NCBI GenBank assembly: GCA_021782655.1
Contig: JAJXUT010000011.1
Span: 1 to 38,945, forward strand
Direction of reading: 5' to 3'
Origin: Deltaproteobacteria bacterium
GTDB lineage: Bacteria; Desulfobacterota; Desulfobulbia; Desulfobulbales; VMSU01
Length of the DNA: 38,945 nucleotides
The notes under the pieces were generated by a model. The model ran no database searches, was not told the DNA's origin, and was given only the letters and a program-made list of their open reading frames with translations. Each line of letters opens with the position of its first letter. The stretch's first letter is position 1. Below are positions 8,147 to 17,236 of this stretch, in pieces. The translations under genes were made by a program, and so were the position numbers.

Positions 8147-9013
8147 ATGTTCGTAGGAATCGGGGTAGCGGTAGTTCTGATCGCGGTGCTGGGCGGCTTC
8201 ACCCTGGAGCACGGCAACGTCGCCCTCCTCTGGCAGCCGCTCGAGATGATGATCATCTTCGGCTCGGCCCTGGGCGGGCTGTTCATCTCCTCGCCCAGCC
8301 ACGTGGTCAAGAGCGTCTTCAAGGATCTAAGCAAGGTCTTCTCCAGCTCCGGGATCAACAAGGAGCGCTATCTGGCCCTGCTCATGCTGCTTAACTCCAT
8401 CTTCTACAAGATCAAGAAAGAGGGGCTGATCACCATCGAGGACGACGTGGACAACCCCGGCAAGAGCAAGCTCTTTCAGGTACACCAGGCGATCATGGCC
8501 GATCCCGAGGTGTCGGTGTTCATCTGCGACACCATCCGCACCATGATCACCGCCAACTACCCGCCCCACGAGATGGAGGCCCTGATGGAGATCGACCTGG
8601 AGACCAACCACCACGAACGCATGGAGTCCTCGCACGCGGTGGAAAAGGTGGCCGACTCCCTGCCCGGACTAGGCATCGTGGCGGCGGTGCTAGGCATCGT
8701 GCTCACCATGAACGACCTGGGCCAGCCCGCCGAGATCCTGGGCCACCATATCGGCGCCGCCCTGTGCGGCACCTTCCTGGGGGTCTTGGCCTGCTACGGC
8801 TTCATCGGCCCCCTGGCGGTGACCCTGGCCCACCGCGCCACCGAACGCCAGACCTACATGAACGTCATCAAAACCGGCCTGCTCGCCGCCTACGCCTCGG
8901 ACTTCATGGTGCCGTTCGCCATCGAATCCGCCCGGCGTTCCATTCCGGCGGGCGAATGCCCCTCCTTCGCCGAGGTTGACGTGGCGATCAAGAAATGGAA
9001 GGCCAAAAGCTAA
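8147..9013 (+). CDS. motA: Flagellar motor stator protein MotA
   Basis: The 288-residue protein is the proton-channel stator subunit that couples ion flow to flagellar rotation. It has four transmembrane helices, at about residues 1-20, 32-50, 170-190 and 205-228. A large cytoplasmic loop after helix 2 carries the charged residues that push on FliG. The two functionally critical prolines fall at P173 (LPGLGIVAAV) and P222 (GFIGPLAV), the same numbers as in E. coli MotA. It shares 19 bases with motB, a typical stator gene pair. The pairing with a PilZ gene upstream suggests c-di-GMP input on motility. Confidence 0.96.
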   Translation: MFVGIGVAVVLIAVLGGFTLEHGNVALLWQPLEMMIIFGSALGGLFISSPSHVVKSVFKDLSKVFSSSGINKERYLALLMLLNSIFYKIKKEGLITIEDDVDNPGKSKLFQVHQAIMADPEVSVFICDTIRTMITANYPPHEMEALMEIDLETNHHERMESSHAVEKVADSLPGLGIVAAVLGIVLTMNDLGQPAEILGHHIGAALCGTFLGVLACYGFIGPLAVTLAHRATERQTYMNVIKTGLLAAYASDFMVPFAIESARRSIPAGECPSFAEVDVAIKKWKAKS

Positions 9014-9924
9014 CCATCATCAAGAAGGTCAAGAAGGGCGGCGGCGCCGGGCACCACGGCGGCAGCTGGAAGGTGGCCTTTGCCGACTTCATGACCGCGA
9101 TGATGGCCTTCTTCCTGCTCATGTGGCTATTGAGCATGGGGCCGCAGAAAAAAAAGGAGGATCTGGCCAACTACTTCAAGACCTTCAGCCTGTTCGGCGA
9201 GGGCGGGGTTTCCTCTTCGTCGGTGTCCTTAAGCGATGATGCGGCCGGCGGCAAAACCCAGGTTAACCCTGGCCCCTCCTCCCCATCCGGCGACTCCGGC
9301 GGCGATCAGGATGGCGACGCCGAGCACAAGGAGATGGAGGCCATGAAGTCCAAGATCCAGACCGACATCAAAAGCCGGCTGGCCGAGGTGAAGGATCAGG
9401 TGGTGATCAACGAGTTTGAGGGCGGGATCAAGGTGGACATCATGGACAAAAATGGCCAGCCCATGTTCAAGCTGGGCAGCACCGAGCTTACCGACAAGGC
9501 CAAGCAGGTGCTGGCGGTGGTGGCGGCGGACATCAAGGATTCCACCCGCCGGATCGAGATCGAGGGCCACACCGACGCCGTGGCTTACAGCAGCAACCAA
9601 AAGTTCGGCAACTGGGAACTATCCACCGCCCGGGCCTCGGCGGCGCGGGTGGAACTGGAGAGGGACGGCTTGAACCCGGCCCTGCTGGTGCGGGTCTCGG
9701 GCTACGCCGCCACCGAGCCGATCATCAAGGACAACCCCTTCGACCCCCGAAACCGGCGGATCAGCATCCGCATTTTATATCCCCAAAAACCAGCCCCCGG
9801 CGGGCCGCAAGCGGGAGGCACGGGACCGGACGCCAAGCAATCCGGCCCTGGTCAGGCGCCGCCGCCGATCATCGCACTCCCGGCCCCACCCCCGACCCAA
9901 GTAGCGCCGCAACTGGTCAAGTAG
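8995..9924 (+). CDS. motB: Flagellar motor stator protein MotB
   Basis: The 309-residue protein has one transmembrane helix containing the ion-accepting aspartate D31 in AFADFMTAMMAFFLLMWLL, which is the proton-type MotB pattern. A periplasmic linker rich in Ser/Gly/Asp follows. The C-terminal OmpA-like peptidoglycan-binding domain (about residues 135-260) includes IEIEGHTDAV and the RISIRI segment. The last 40 residues are a Pro/Ala/Gly-rich tail beyond the usual fold. The start lies inside the end of motA, implying translational coupling. The stop region overlaps by 8 bases with the stop of the response regulator encoded on the opposite strand. Confidence 0.95.
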   Translation: MEGQKLTIIKKVKKGGGAGHHGGSWKVAFADFMTAMMAFFLLMWLLSMGPQKKKEDLANYFKTFSLFGEGGVSSSSVSLSDDAAGGKTQVNPGPSSPSGDSGGDQDGDAEHKEMEAMKSKIQTDIKSRLAEVKDQVVINEFEGGIKVDIMDKNGQPMFKLGSTELTDKAKQVLAVVAADIKDSTRRIEIEGHTDAVAYSSNQKFGNWELSTARASAARVELERDGLNPALLVRVSGYAATEPIIKDNPFDPRNRRISIRILYPQKPAPGGPQAGGTGPDAKQSGPGQAPPPIIALPAPPPTQVAPQLVK

Positions 9925-11467
9925 CACTTCCGTCCTCCCCCCTAAACAGCTCGCTCAAGGCCTGATCCAGGGCATAGCCCTTGTCGAAGTGGCAGGAATA
10001 AGGTTGGGAGACAATCTGCCAATCGTTCCTGGCCTGGTTCAGGCAGGCAACGATCTTGCCGAACAACTGATCCAGCCCCTCCGGGGTGCACTCGACGTAG
10101 ATCAGGTAATCTCCGTTGCGGGAAAACATCCGGGCGTTCTCCCGCCCTCCCTCCCGGTTGAAGTTCTCTACCGCGTCGTGCAGATTCTGGCCAATCTCGT
10201 CCATGATCTGATCCACCAGCACCTGCCCCAGTCTCCGGTAACAATCCGCCAAGGCCACGAAGTTGGTCACCAACAGGTCGTAGGGCCGTTCCCGGCGGCC
10301 CAGGACGTGGGTATCGTCCAAAAAATAGAGGTAGCGGTAATTGTAGAAGCCGGAGAGCGGCTCCCGGAAATAGGCCTTACGCCTAAACAATTCCAGGTCC
10401 ATCATGTAACCGGCCACCAGTTCCCGGCTAATGGTCAGCGGGTCCCAACCGATCAGCACCTCCTCCAGGACGGTCACCACCATCCGGTCGATGCGTCCTT
10501 GACGGGCCTCCATCTGGAGCATGTCCAGGGCCGCCGCCTTGTCCATCGGCTTCTTGTAAGGCCGCCGGGCGACTAAGGCCTCGTAGATGTCGGCCACCAT
10601 CACGATCCGCACCAAGCCCCCCAGCTCCTCGCCAGCCAGGCCGTCCGGGTAGCCGGAGCCATCCAGGCGCTCGTGGTGGTGACGGATGATGAAGGCCACC
10701 CGGCGGTCGTGATGCTTCTGGGTAAAGAGGTTGGCGCCAAGCTGCGGGTGTAGGCGCATGATGTGGCGATCCTGGGTGTCGAACTGGCCGGGCTTCAAGA
10801 GTACATCGTCGGGGATGGCCACCTTACCGATGTCATGCACCAGGCAGGCCCGCTCCAGCACCTCGATCTCCTCGCCAGGCAGGCTCAACCGCTGGCCGAT
10901 CCGCTTGGAGATCTCCGCCACCCGCACCGCGTGCTCGAAGGTGTAGTGATCGCGGTTGGCCAGCATCTCGTCCATAGTGGCGAAGAGATCGCTGATCAAG
11001 AGGTCCTTGGCCCGGTTGGCCGCCGCCACCTCCCGGTGGGCGGCCAGGAGTTTCTCCTCCGCCTCCCGCCGCTCGCCGATCTCCCGTTCCAGGCCGCGAA
11101 TCAGCTTGCGCTCCCGGAATATGCGATTCAGTTTGGCCTCCAGCTCGTCGTTCTCGAAGGGCTTGATGATGAAGTCGGTGCCGCCGGCGTTGATGATGTT
11201 GGAGTAGATGTAGGTCTCGGTATGGCCGGTGATCACCAGGACATCGGTGCCGGGGTAGCGTTCATTGACATGGGCCAGGAGCTGCATCCCGTCCAAGCGT
11301 GGCATCATCATGTCGGTGATCACCACGTCGAACTCGTTCTCAACAAGCCGCTCCACCGCCTCCTGGCCGTCCACCGCTACCTGGCAGTCGTAGCCGTGGG
11401 CGGTCAGGAGGCGGCTCACAATCTCGCGGATGAACGGGTCGTCATCGACCACCAGCACGCGTCGCAT
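9917..11467 (-). CDS. Response regulator: REC, HD-GYP and degenerate GGDEF domains
   Basis: The 516-residue protein starts with a receiver domain (acidic D8-D10, phospho-acceptor D52, T80, K102). A short coiled linker at about residues 115-155 follows. The HD-GYP phosphodiesterase domain has H211-D212 in HDIGK and the GYP signature at 272-274 (LDGSGYPDG), so it should hydrolyse c-di-GMP. Residues about 366-510 look like a decayed GGDEF domain. The opening EPLSGFYNYRYL matches the usual DPLTGLYNRRYL-type start, but the catalytic GGDEF is replaced by NGDYL at 451-455 and no RxxD inhibitory site precedes it. This part is therefore probably only a sensor or scaffold. The gene is 18 bases downstream of ettA and converges on motB. 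Confidence 0.92.
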   Translation of the reverse strand: MRRVLVVDDDPFIREIVSRLLTAHGYDCQVAVDGQEAVERLVENEFDVVITDMMMPRLDGMQLLAHVNERYPGTDVLVITGHTETYIYSNIINAGGTDFIIKPFENDELEAKLNRIFRERKLIRGLEREIGERREAEEKLLAAHREVAAANRAKDLLISDLFATMDEMLANRDHYTFEHAVRVAEISKRIGQRLSLPGEEIEVLERACLVHDIGKVAIPDDVLLKPGQFDTQDRHIMRLHPQLGANLFTQKHHDRRVAFIIRHHHERLDGSGYPDGLAGEELGGLVRIVMVADIYEALVARRPYKKPMDKAAALDMLQMEARQGRIDRMVVTVLEEVLIGWDPLTISRELVAGYMMDLELFRRKAYFREPLSGFYNYRYLYFLDDTHVLGRRERPYDLLVTNFVALADCYRRLGQVLVDQIMDEIGQNLHDAVENFNREGGRENARMFSRNGDYLIYVECTPEGLDQLFGKIVACLNQARNDWQIVSQPYSCHFDKGYALDQALSELFRGEDGSAT

Positions 11468-11485
11468 AGTCAGGCGTCCGCCTTA

Positions 11486-13168
11486 TTAAGCCCTGGTCAG
11501 GGGCCGGTACTTGATCCGGTGCGGCTGATCGGCCTCGACGCCCAGCCGCACCTTTCTGTCCGCCTCGTACTCCGAGTAGTTGCCGTCGAACCACACCACC
11601 CGGCTGTCGCCCTCGAAAGCCAGGATGTGGGTGGCGATGCGATCCAGAAACCAACGATCGTGACTGATGACCACCGCGCAACCGGCGAAGTTCTCCAAGG
11701 CCTCCTCCAGGGCGCGCAGGGTGTTGATGTCGAGGTCGTTGGTGGGCTCGTCGAGCAAGAGGACGTTGGCGCCCTCTTTCAACATCCGGGCCAGGTGCAC
11801 CCGGTTGCGCTGGCCGCCAGACATGATCCCCACCTTGCGCTGCTGATCGGGGCCGGTGAAGTTGAAGCGCCCCACGTAGGCCCGGGAGTTTACCTCCCGG
11901 TTGCCCAGGTTGATGGTCTCCTGACCGTCGGAAATCACCTCCCAGATGGTCTTTTCGGGATCCATCTCCCGACTCTGGTCGATGTAGGCGAGCTTGACCG
12001 TCTCGCCCAAACGGATGCTGCCGGCATCGGGCCGCTCCTGACCGGAGATCAGCCTGAACAGGGTGGACTTACCGGCCCCGTTGGGGCCGATGACCCCGAT
12101 GATCCCGCCCGGAGGCAGGGAGAAGCTCACCTCCTCCATCAACAGCCGGTCGCCGAAGGCCTTACTCACCTTTTCGGCCTCGATCACCAACTGGCCCAGG
12201 CGGGGGCCGGGCGGGATATAGATCTCGATTTCGTCGACCCGCTTTTCGTTGGCCTGTTCGAGCAGCTTCTCGTAGGCGCTGATCCGGGCCTTGGACTTGG
12301 CATGCCGGCCCTTGGGGCTCATCTGGATCCACTCCAGCTCCCGGGCCAGGGTGCGCTGACGGCTCGACTCCTGCTTCTCCTCCTGCCTTAGGCGTTTCTG
12401 CTTCTGGTCGAGCCAGGAGGAGTAGTTGCCCTTCCAGGGGATGCCCTCGCCCCGATCGAGCTCCAAGATCCAGCCCGCCACGTTATCCAGGAAGTAGCGG
12501 TCGTGGGTAACGGCGATCACCGTGCCGGGGTAGCGTTGCAGGTGGTGCTCAAGCCAGGCCACGGTCTCGGCGTCCAAGTGGTTGGTGGGCTCGTCAAGGA
12601 GCAAGATGTCGGGTTCCTTGAGCAGCAGCCGACAGAACGCCACCCGCCGGCGCTCGCCACCCGAGAGCACCTTGACCAGGGTGTCGCCCGGGGGGCAGCG
12701 CAGGGCGTCCATGGCCATCTCCAGCCGCGAGTCAAGCTCCCAGGCGTTGACCGCGTCGAGCTTCTCCTGCACCGCCGCCTGGCGGTTGATCAACTTCTCC
12801 ATCGCCTTGTCGTCCATGGGCTCGGCGAACTTCTCGTTGATGACGTTGAATTCGGCCAGCAGATCGACCACCTCCTGCACCCCCTGCTCGACGATCTCCC
12901 GCACGGTCTTCGCCTCGTCCAGGGTGGGCTCCTGCTCCAGGTAGCCGATGCTAAAGCCGGGCGAGAGGGCGATCTTGCCGTCAAACTCGGTGTCAACCCC
13001 GGCCAGGATGCGCAAGAGCGAGCTTTTGCCCGAGCCGTTCAAGCCCAAGACGCCGATCTTGGCCCCATAAAAATAAGACAGGGAGATATTCTTCAGGATG
13101 GGCTTCTTCTCGTAAAATTTGCTCACCCGCATCATCGAGTAGATGATCTTGTTCGGTTCTTCGGCCAT
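11486..13168 (-). CDS. ettA: Energy-dependent translational throttle protein EttA (ABC-F)
   Basis: The 560-residue protein has two ABC ATPase domains in tandem and no membrane segments, as in ABC-F ribosome factors. Domain 1 has Walker A LGLNGSGKSS (about residues 41-50) and signature LSGGERRRVAFCRLL. Domain 2 has GPNGAGKST and MSGGQRNRVHLARML, and both Walker B motifs read LLLDEPTN. The opening KIIYSMMRVSKFYEKKPILKNISL and the total length match E. coli EttA (555 residues), which binds the ribosomal E site and gates the first elongation step according to the ADP/ATP ratio. The ATG has an AAGGAAA SD. The response-regulator gene follows after 18 bases. Confidence 0.95.
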   Translation of the reverse strand: MAEEPNKIIYSMMRVSKFYEKKPILKNISLSYFYGAKIGVLGLNGSGKSSLLRILAGVDTEFDGKIALSPGFSIGYLEQEPTLDEAKTVREIVEQGVQEVVDLLAEFNVINEKFAEPMDDKAMEKLINRQAAVQEKLDAVNAWELDSRLEMAMDALRCPPGDTLVKVLSGGERRRVAFCRLLLKEPDILLLDEPTNHLDAETVAWLEHHLQRYPGTVIAVTHDRYFLDNVAGWILELDRGEGIPWKGNYSSWLDQKQKRLRQEEKQESSRQRTLARELEWIQMSPKGRHAKSKARISAYEKLLEQANEKRVDEIEIYIPPGPRLGQLVIEAEKVSKAFGDRLLMEEVSFSLPPGGIIGVIGPNGAGKSTLFRLISGQERPDAGSIRLGETVKLAYIDQSREMDPEKTIWEVISDGQETINLGNREVNSRAYVGRFNFTGPDQQRKVGIMSGGQRNRVHLARMLKEGANVLLLDEPTNDLDINTLRALEEALENFAGCAVVISHDRWFLDRIATHILAFEGDSRVVWFDGNYSEYEADRKVRLGVEADQPHRIKYRPLTRA

Positions 13169-13260
13169 TATCTTTCCTTAAAGGTGGTTAATTGATGAGA
13201 CGAGGACATTAACTAACGAGGCAGGGCTTGCCACGATGATTGCCATGCCCAGCGAGAACT

Positions 13261-14142
13261 TCAGAGCAGTTCGGCGCTGTCCGCCTCCACCCAACAGCGG
13301 CGGCCATCAGCGAGTTCGATGTAGAGCCAGTCGCCCCGCCGCTCGACCAGGGTAAACTCCACCCCAGCGTGCAGAGGGGCATCGAAGCTTGCGGCGTAGG
13401 CCTGGCCATCACCCTTGCGGGCCGTGGTCTCGGCGGCGACGAGCACCCCGGCCCGCTGGCGGTCGAAATGCTCGTAAAGCAGGGAGGCGGACAGAAGCAC
13501 GGAGAGCGCCAGGGCAAGTGTCACCGGCCAGGGGAAGGGCCTCCGCCGCCGGTAGAGTTGCAGGCCGAGTCCGGCCCAGAAGCAGGCGTTCGCCGCCACC
13601 AGCGCCCAGAGCCGCAGGCGGGCGGAAAGGTCATAGTGCCAGAAAAGGATGGTCTTGGCAACCGCAACCTCCGGTTGAGGCGCGAGGCGGTCCGGCTGCT
13701 GGCCCCGAGCTGCGGCCAGATTCTGGCGCAAATTTTCGTCGCTAGGCAGATAGAGCAGGGCCCGCCGGTAGTTCAAGATCGCCCGGCCCAGGTCGTGGAG
13801 CTGGAAATAGCTGTTGCCGAGGTCGTAGTAGAGCCCGCCGTTTCGCACCCCCTCCTCGTGCACCAGTTTCTCAAAGCGAATCAAGGCCTGCTGATAAAGT
13901 CCGGTGGCCTGGGCCGGATCATCGGTCTGGCTGGCCCGCCGAAAAAAACCGTTGGCCTCGGAAAGCAGCCGCTGCCTGGCGTTCAACTCCTCAGCGCCAG
14001 ACCGGCCAGAGGCAGAGATCAGCAAGGTAAGCAGCAGCCCGGTTAAGGTCATTAAAAACCAAAACCGCCCCCCGGCACTTAAGGCCCGCCCCTGGCCGGG
14101 GACGGGTGGCGTCAGATCATCACTCGTAGCGATAAGTTCCAT
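13261..14142 (-). CDS. batE: BatE-like TPR membrane protein with SH3-like tail
   Basis: The 293-residue protein has a first hydrophobic segment at about residues 27-45. A periplasmic TPR-like helical domain follows (YYDLGNSYFQLHDLGRAILNYRRALLYLP). Two more transmembrane helices lie at about 160-205, and the C-terminal domain of about 60 residues ends in WLYIELADGRRCWVEADSAELL, which resembles a bacterial SH3 domain. This layout fits BatE, the last gene of Bacteroides-type aerotolerance operons. GGAGG precedes the ATG by 8 bases. The gene follows batD after 30 bases on the same strand. The biochemical role of BatE is not established; the call rests on architecture and position. Confidence 0.8.
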   Translation of the reverse strand: MELIATSDDLTPPVPGQGRALSAGGRFWFLMTLTGLLLTLLISASGRSGAEELNARQRLLSEANGFFRRASQTDDPAQATGLYQQALIRFEKLVHEEGVRNGGLYYDLGNSYFQLHDLGRAILNYRRALLYLPSDENLRQNLAAARGQQPDRLAPQPEVAVAKTILFWHYDLSARLRLWALVAANACFWAGLGLQLYRRRRPFPWPVTLALALSVLLSASLLYEHFDRQRAGVLVAAETTARKGDGQAYAASFDAPLHAGVEFTLVERRGDWLYIELADGRRCWVEADSAELL

Positions 14143-14172
14143 TTCCGTTCCCTCCGGTCGCCTTTGTTGCCT

Positions 14173-16014
14173 TTAGCCCAAGTCGCTCGCCACCCGACGG
14201 GCCAGTTCCACCAGACGACCAAGATCCGCCCCGTCCAGGCCGGAACCGGCGTATTTAGCGGCCTCGCACCCCTCCATAACCTGGCGCAGACGGGCCAGGC
14301 ATTCGGGCCCGGCCCCCAGGGCGACAAGGCCGGGTTCGGCATCGGCATAGGTCAAGGCCGCCGGATTGCGGTTCAGCTTGGCGCCCAGATAGTCGCGCAT
14401 CGCCCGGCCCAAGGCCAGGTAGCCCTCGCCTCCCGCCCCCTCGCCGATCCTATTAAGCTCCGCCTTCAGCATCCTACCCGCCTGCCTTGCCCGACGGCTG
14501 GCCGAGTCCCGATTCCGGCGGCGGACAGCGAGAAGCGCCAGCCCGAGGACCGCCCAGAGCGAAGGCGGGGCGATAAGCGCCGCCTCCGCGCCCCAACCCA
14601 GGCCCAGGCTATCCACCGGTTCCTGATGCTCCAGCAGTTCCGGCCCCTCGTAATTGAAGTTGATCCCCCCGGCGGCGGTCTTGAGGGTTCTTTTGTCCGG
14701 GGCGCCCGCCGAGGCGCCATAGGCGTCTTGCAGGGTCACGGTCTTGGCCTCGCTCACCTTAAGCGGCACCGGCTGAGAGCTGGCGATCTCGTAGCGGGAG
14801 CTTGCCGGGTTGAAGTAACTCAAGTGCAGGCTAGGAATCTCCTTCACCCCAGCATTATTGGCTCGGATGGTCTGGGTGAAGGTCTTCAGCACCCCGCTGC
14901 CCTCGCCAGGGGCCATCTCGTCTGGCACCTTAAAGCCTGTCCCCAGTTCCCGGCCCAGGTCAGGCAGCTTGACCCCGGCCACCGCCGGCCCCGCCACCTG
15001 GACGCTCAGGGTGATAGGGTCGCCCACCTTGACCTGGGTGGGGGTGGCGGTCACCGCCAGGGAGTAGGCGCCGACCAGGCCGGTGAAGTCGGCGGGCCGG
15101 CCCTGGCTGGGCAGGGGCAGGACGGTGAGCGTCGGCTGGTTGGAGGGCGCGACCACGGTGCGATATGCCCGCCGTGGCCCGCCGAAAAAATCGTTCGGGA
15201 AGGAGCCGGAGAAGGGGTCTTGCCCCCGGCCCTGGGTGTAGCCGCTCAAGGCCTGGCAGGAGACGGTGGCCTGGGGCAGGGTCAGGCGGCCCGGCGCCTT
15301 GACGGTCAGGGTCTTGGAGAAAGAAACGGTGAGGTAGTTGTTACCGTTAAGCACCCCGCGTGCCTTCTCGGCCAGGATGTCGCCGCCCGGCGCCGGGATG
15401 CGCACCACCTCATCGCGCTTGGGGTCCAGGGCTGGCCCTGGCCCGTCGCTAACCGCGAAACGCGGATCATTGAGCACCGGCAGGTTGAAGTTGAACCCCT
15501 TGACATCCTTGCCGATGTACCAGGTCACGGTCAGGACGATCGGCTCGCCAACGTAGGCCTGTTCCTTGTTTAGGTCCAGCCGCAGCTTGAAATCCTCGCT
15601 CTCCTGGGGCTTGTTGACCAGGATGGGGAGGGCCTGGGTCTGATAGGACTGTTTGCCCACCACCACGGTGAGGGGAGGGATGACGAGCCGGCCCTCCCGC
15701 TTGGGGGTGAGCTGGTAGTTGAAGACGTAACCGCGCCGGGAGATCCGCTCCAGGTGGCCGTTGATGATACTCACCGATTCGCTGCTGTTCTGCTGGCCGC
15801 CCCGCGACACCACCGTGAAGTCGGTGATAGCCGACAGGTCGGGCTCCTTGGGGCTCTCGCTGCCCTCCACCTGGATCTCAAGCGAGAAGCCCTCGCCTAG
15901 CACCACCTCCTGCCGATCCACCACCGCCCGCACCGACACCCCGGCCCCGAAGGCCGAGACGACGGAGCAGGCCGTCACCAGGCAGATCAAACCGACAAGT
16001 CGCAATAGTCTCAT
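14173..16014 (-). CDS. batD: BatD family protein (oxygen-tolerance operon)
   Basis: The 613-residue exported protein has a signal peptide (MRLLRLVGLICLVTACSVVSAFGA). The body consists of Ig-like beta domains starting with VRAVVDRQEVVLGEGFSLEIQVEG, the characteristic BatD opening. One transmembrane helix near residue 490 (LWAVLGLALLAVRRR) precedes a cytoplasmic helical domain. Most of the chain should lie in the periplasm, facing the VWA domains of BatA and BatB. The ATG at 16014 was preferred to one at 16026 because GGGGTG sits 4-5 bases upstream and the signal peptide starts there. A Cys in the signal (TACS) could be a lipobox, but the spacing is not ideal. Confidence 0.88.
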   Translation of the reverse strand: MRLLRLVGLICLVTACSVVSAFGAGVSVRAVVDRQEVVLGEGFSLEIQVEGSESPKEPDLSAITDFTVVSRGGQQNSSESVSIINGHLERISRRGYVFNYQLTPKREGRLVIPPLTVVVGKQSYQTQALPILVNKPQESEDFKLRLDLNKEQAYVGEPIVLTVTWYIGKDVKGFNFNLPVLNDPRFAVSDGPGPALDPKRDEVVRIPAPGGDILAEKARGVLNGNNYLTVSFSKTLTVKAPGRLTLPQATVSCQALSGYTQGRGQDPFSGSFPNDFFGGPRRAYRTVVAPSNQPTLTVLPLPSQGRPADFTGLVGAYSLAVTATPTQVKVGDPITLSVQVAGPAVAGVKLPDLGRELGTGFKVPDEMAPGEGSGVLKTFTQTIRANNAGVKEIPSLHLSYFNPASSRYEIASSQPVPLKVSEAKTVTLQDAYGASAGAPDKRTLKTAAGGINFNYEGPELLEHQEPVDSLGLGWGAEAALIAPPSLWAVLGLALLAVRRRNRDSASRRARQAGRMLKAELNRIGEGAGGEGYLALGRAMRDYLGAKLNRNPAALTYADAEPGLVALGAGPECLARLRQVMEGCEAAKYAGSGLDGADLGRLVELARRVASDLG

Positions 16015-16039
16015 ATAGCACCCCATAAACGGCTGGCGG

Positions 16040-17236
16040 TCACCAATCCCGCCCCACCGGCGCGTATCCCACCCCCCCCGCCCGGTTCTGGCGCTGACGG
16101 TTAAGCCTATCTTTTTGTTCCTGGGCCAAGATATCCTGGGCCGTCTGCTCCTCGGGAACCGCCGGTGCCTCCCCAGACCGGACGGCGGCCTTAGCCGCTC
16201 CGGCGGGGGGCTTGGCGTTCTTGTTGGGCGAGGCCGCCGGGACGGTCTGACCGCCGGGACTTGGATTGATACCGGATTGGCCGGCCTGTTCGCCTTGGCC
16301 CTCCTTAGCCCTGAGGCCTGGCCCCTGGTTGTTTTCCTGCCGGCCCGGGGATGGCGTCTGCCCGTTTAGTTCCTCCTGGGCCTTGCGAAGTGAGTTTGCC
16401 GCCTGCCCCTGGGCCGTCGCCGCCGGGCCCGGCTTACCGGCCCGCAACTCATCCCCGGCCTGGGTCTGGGTCTGCTCCGCCTGCTTGAGGGCCTGGTCTG
16501 CCGCCTGACCCTCCTTCCCGGCCCGCTTGCATTGTTCCGCCATTTCCCGGGTCTGGCCGGTGAGTTTATCCTGCCTTCCCGCCTCCTCCTGACCTGCGGC
16601 CTGGTTCGCCGGAGAGGGAGGCTGGCTTGCCAGGTCTTGGCTGCGGCCAGCCATTTTCTCCTGCCGATCGGCCATCTGGCCCAGCTTTTTAGTCAGTTCC
16701 TGCCGCTCCTTCTGGTTCTGCCGCTCGGCCTGCCGCTGCTTTTTCAGCTCCGCCTCCGCCTGTTGCAGCCGCCGTTTGCCGATTTCGAGGTTGCGGCCCG
16801 CCGCCGTTCGCAACCCTTGCGCTTGCGCCCCGGCGGCCCGGAAATGACTTATGCTCTCCTGGTATTTTTTTATCGCCTTCTCCGGGTTGTTGGCCTCCGC
16901 CTCGGCCTGACGGAAGAGGGCGTCTCCCAGGTTAAATTCGCTGTTGCCGGTCAACCGGGGATCGCGGCTTAGGATGGCGGCCCGCTGGTAGGCCTCCGCC
17001 GCGCCCGCCAGGTCGTTTAGCCGGTAACGGGCGTTACCTAGATCATAGAGGATCTCCGGGGAATCCGGGGCCTTGGCCGCCGCCGCCTGGTAACGCTTGA
17101 GGCTATCGGCAAATTTGCCTGCCTGGTAGAGGGCGTTGCCTTGGGCGGCTAGTCCCCGGGCCGTCTCGGCCCGCAGGGGGGCGGAGGCCAGGAGGACGAC
17201 GGAGAGCGCCGCCCAAGACCAGACCAGCCGCCTCAT
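16040..17236 (-). CDS. batC: BatC-like TPR protein with low-complexity tail
   Basis: The 398-residue protein begins with a signal peptide (MRRLVWSWAALSVVLLASAPLRA). At least three TPR units follow, at about residues 25-135 (GNALYQAGKFADSLKRYQAAA, LGNARYRLNDLAGAAEAYQRAA, and FNLGDALFRQAEAEAN onwards). After a Lys/Gln/Glu-rich probable coiled coil, the last 200 residues are Gln/Gly/Ala/Pro-rich and probably disordered. TPR plus charged tail between BatB and BatD is the BatC position. The ATG at 17236 overlaps the batB stop (ATGA) and has GGGAGG 7 bases upstream, so it was preferred over a TTG at 17242. Confidence 0.85.
   Translation of the reverse strand: MRRLVWSWAALSVVLLASAPLRAETARGLAAQGNALYQAGKFADSLKRYQAAAAKAPDSPEILYDLGNARYRLNDLAGAAEAYQRAAILSRDPRLTGNSEFNLGDALFRQAEAEANNPEKAIKKYQESISHFRAAGAQAQGLRTAAGRNLEIGKRRLQQAEAELKKQRQAERQNQKERQELTKKLGQMADRQEKMAGRSQDLASQPPSPANQAAGQEEAGRQDKLTGQTREMAEQCKRAGKEGQAADQALKQAEQTQTQAGDELRAGKPGPAATAQGQAANSLRKAQEELNGQTPSPGRQENNQGPGLRAKEGQGEQAGQSGINPSPGGQTVPAASPNKNAKPPAGAAKAAVRSGEAPAVPEEQTAQDILAQEQKDRLNRQRQNRAGGVGYAPVGRDW

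Noticed and set aside
10763-12391. Long open frame (542 codons) on the plus strand opposite ettA and the response regulator
   Set aside because: The minus strand carries two well-defined proteins here. The plus frame gives a Leu/Gly/His/Gln-rich product with no domain, as is common for antisense frames in GC-rich DNA.
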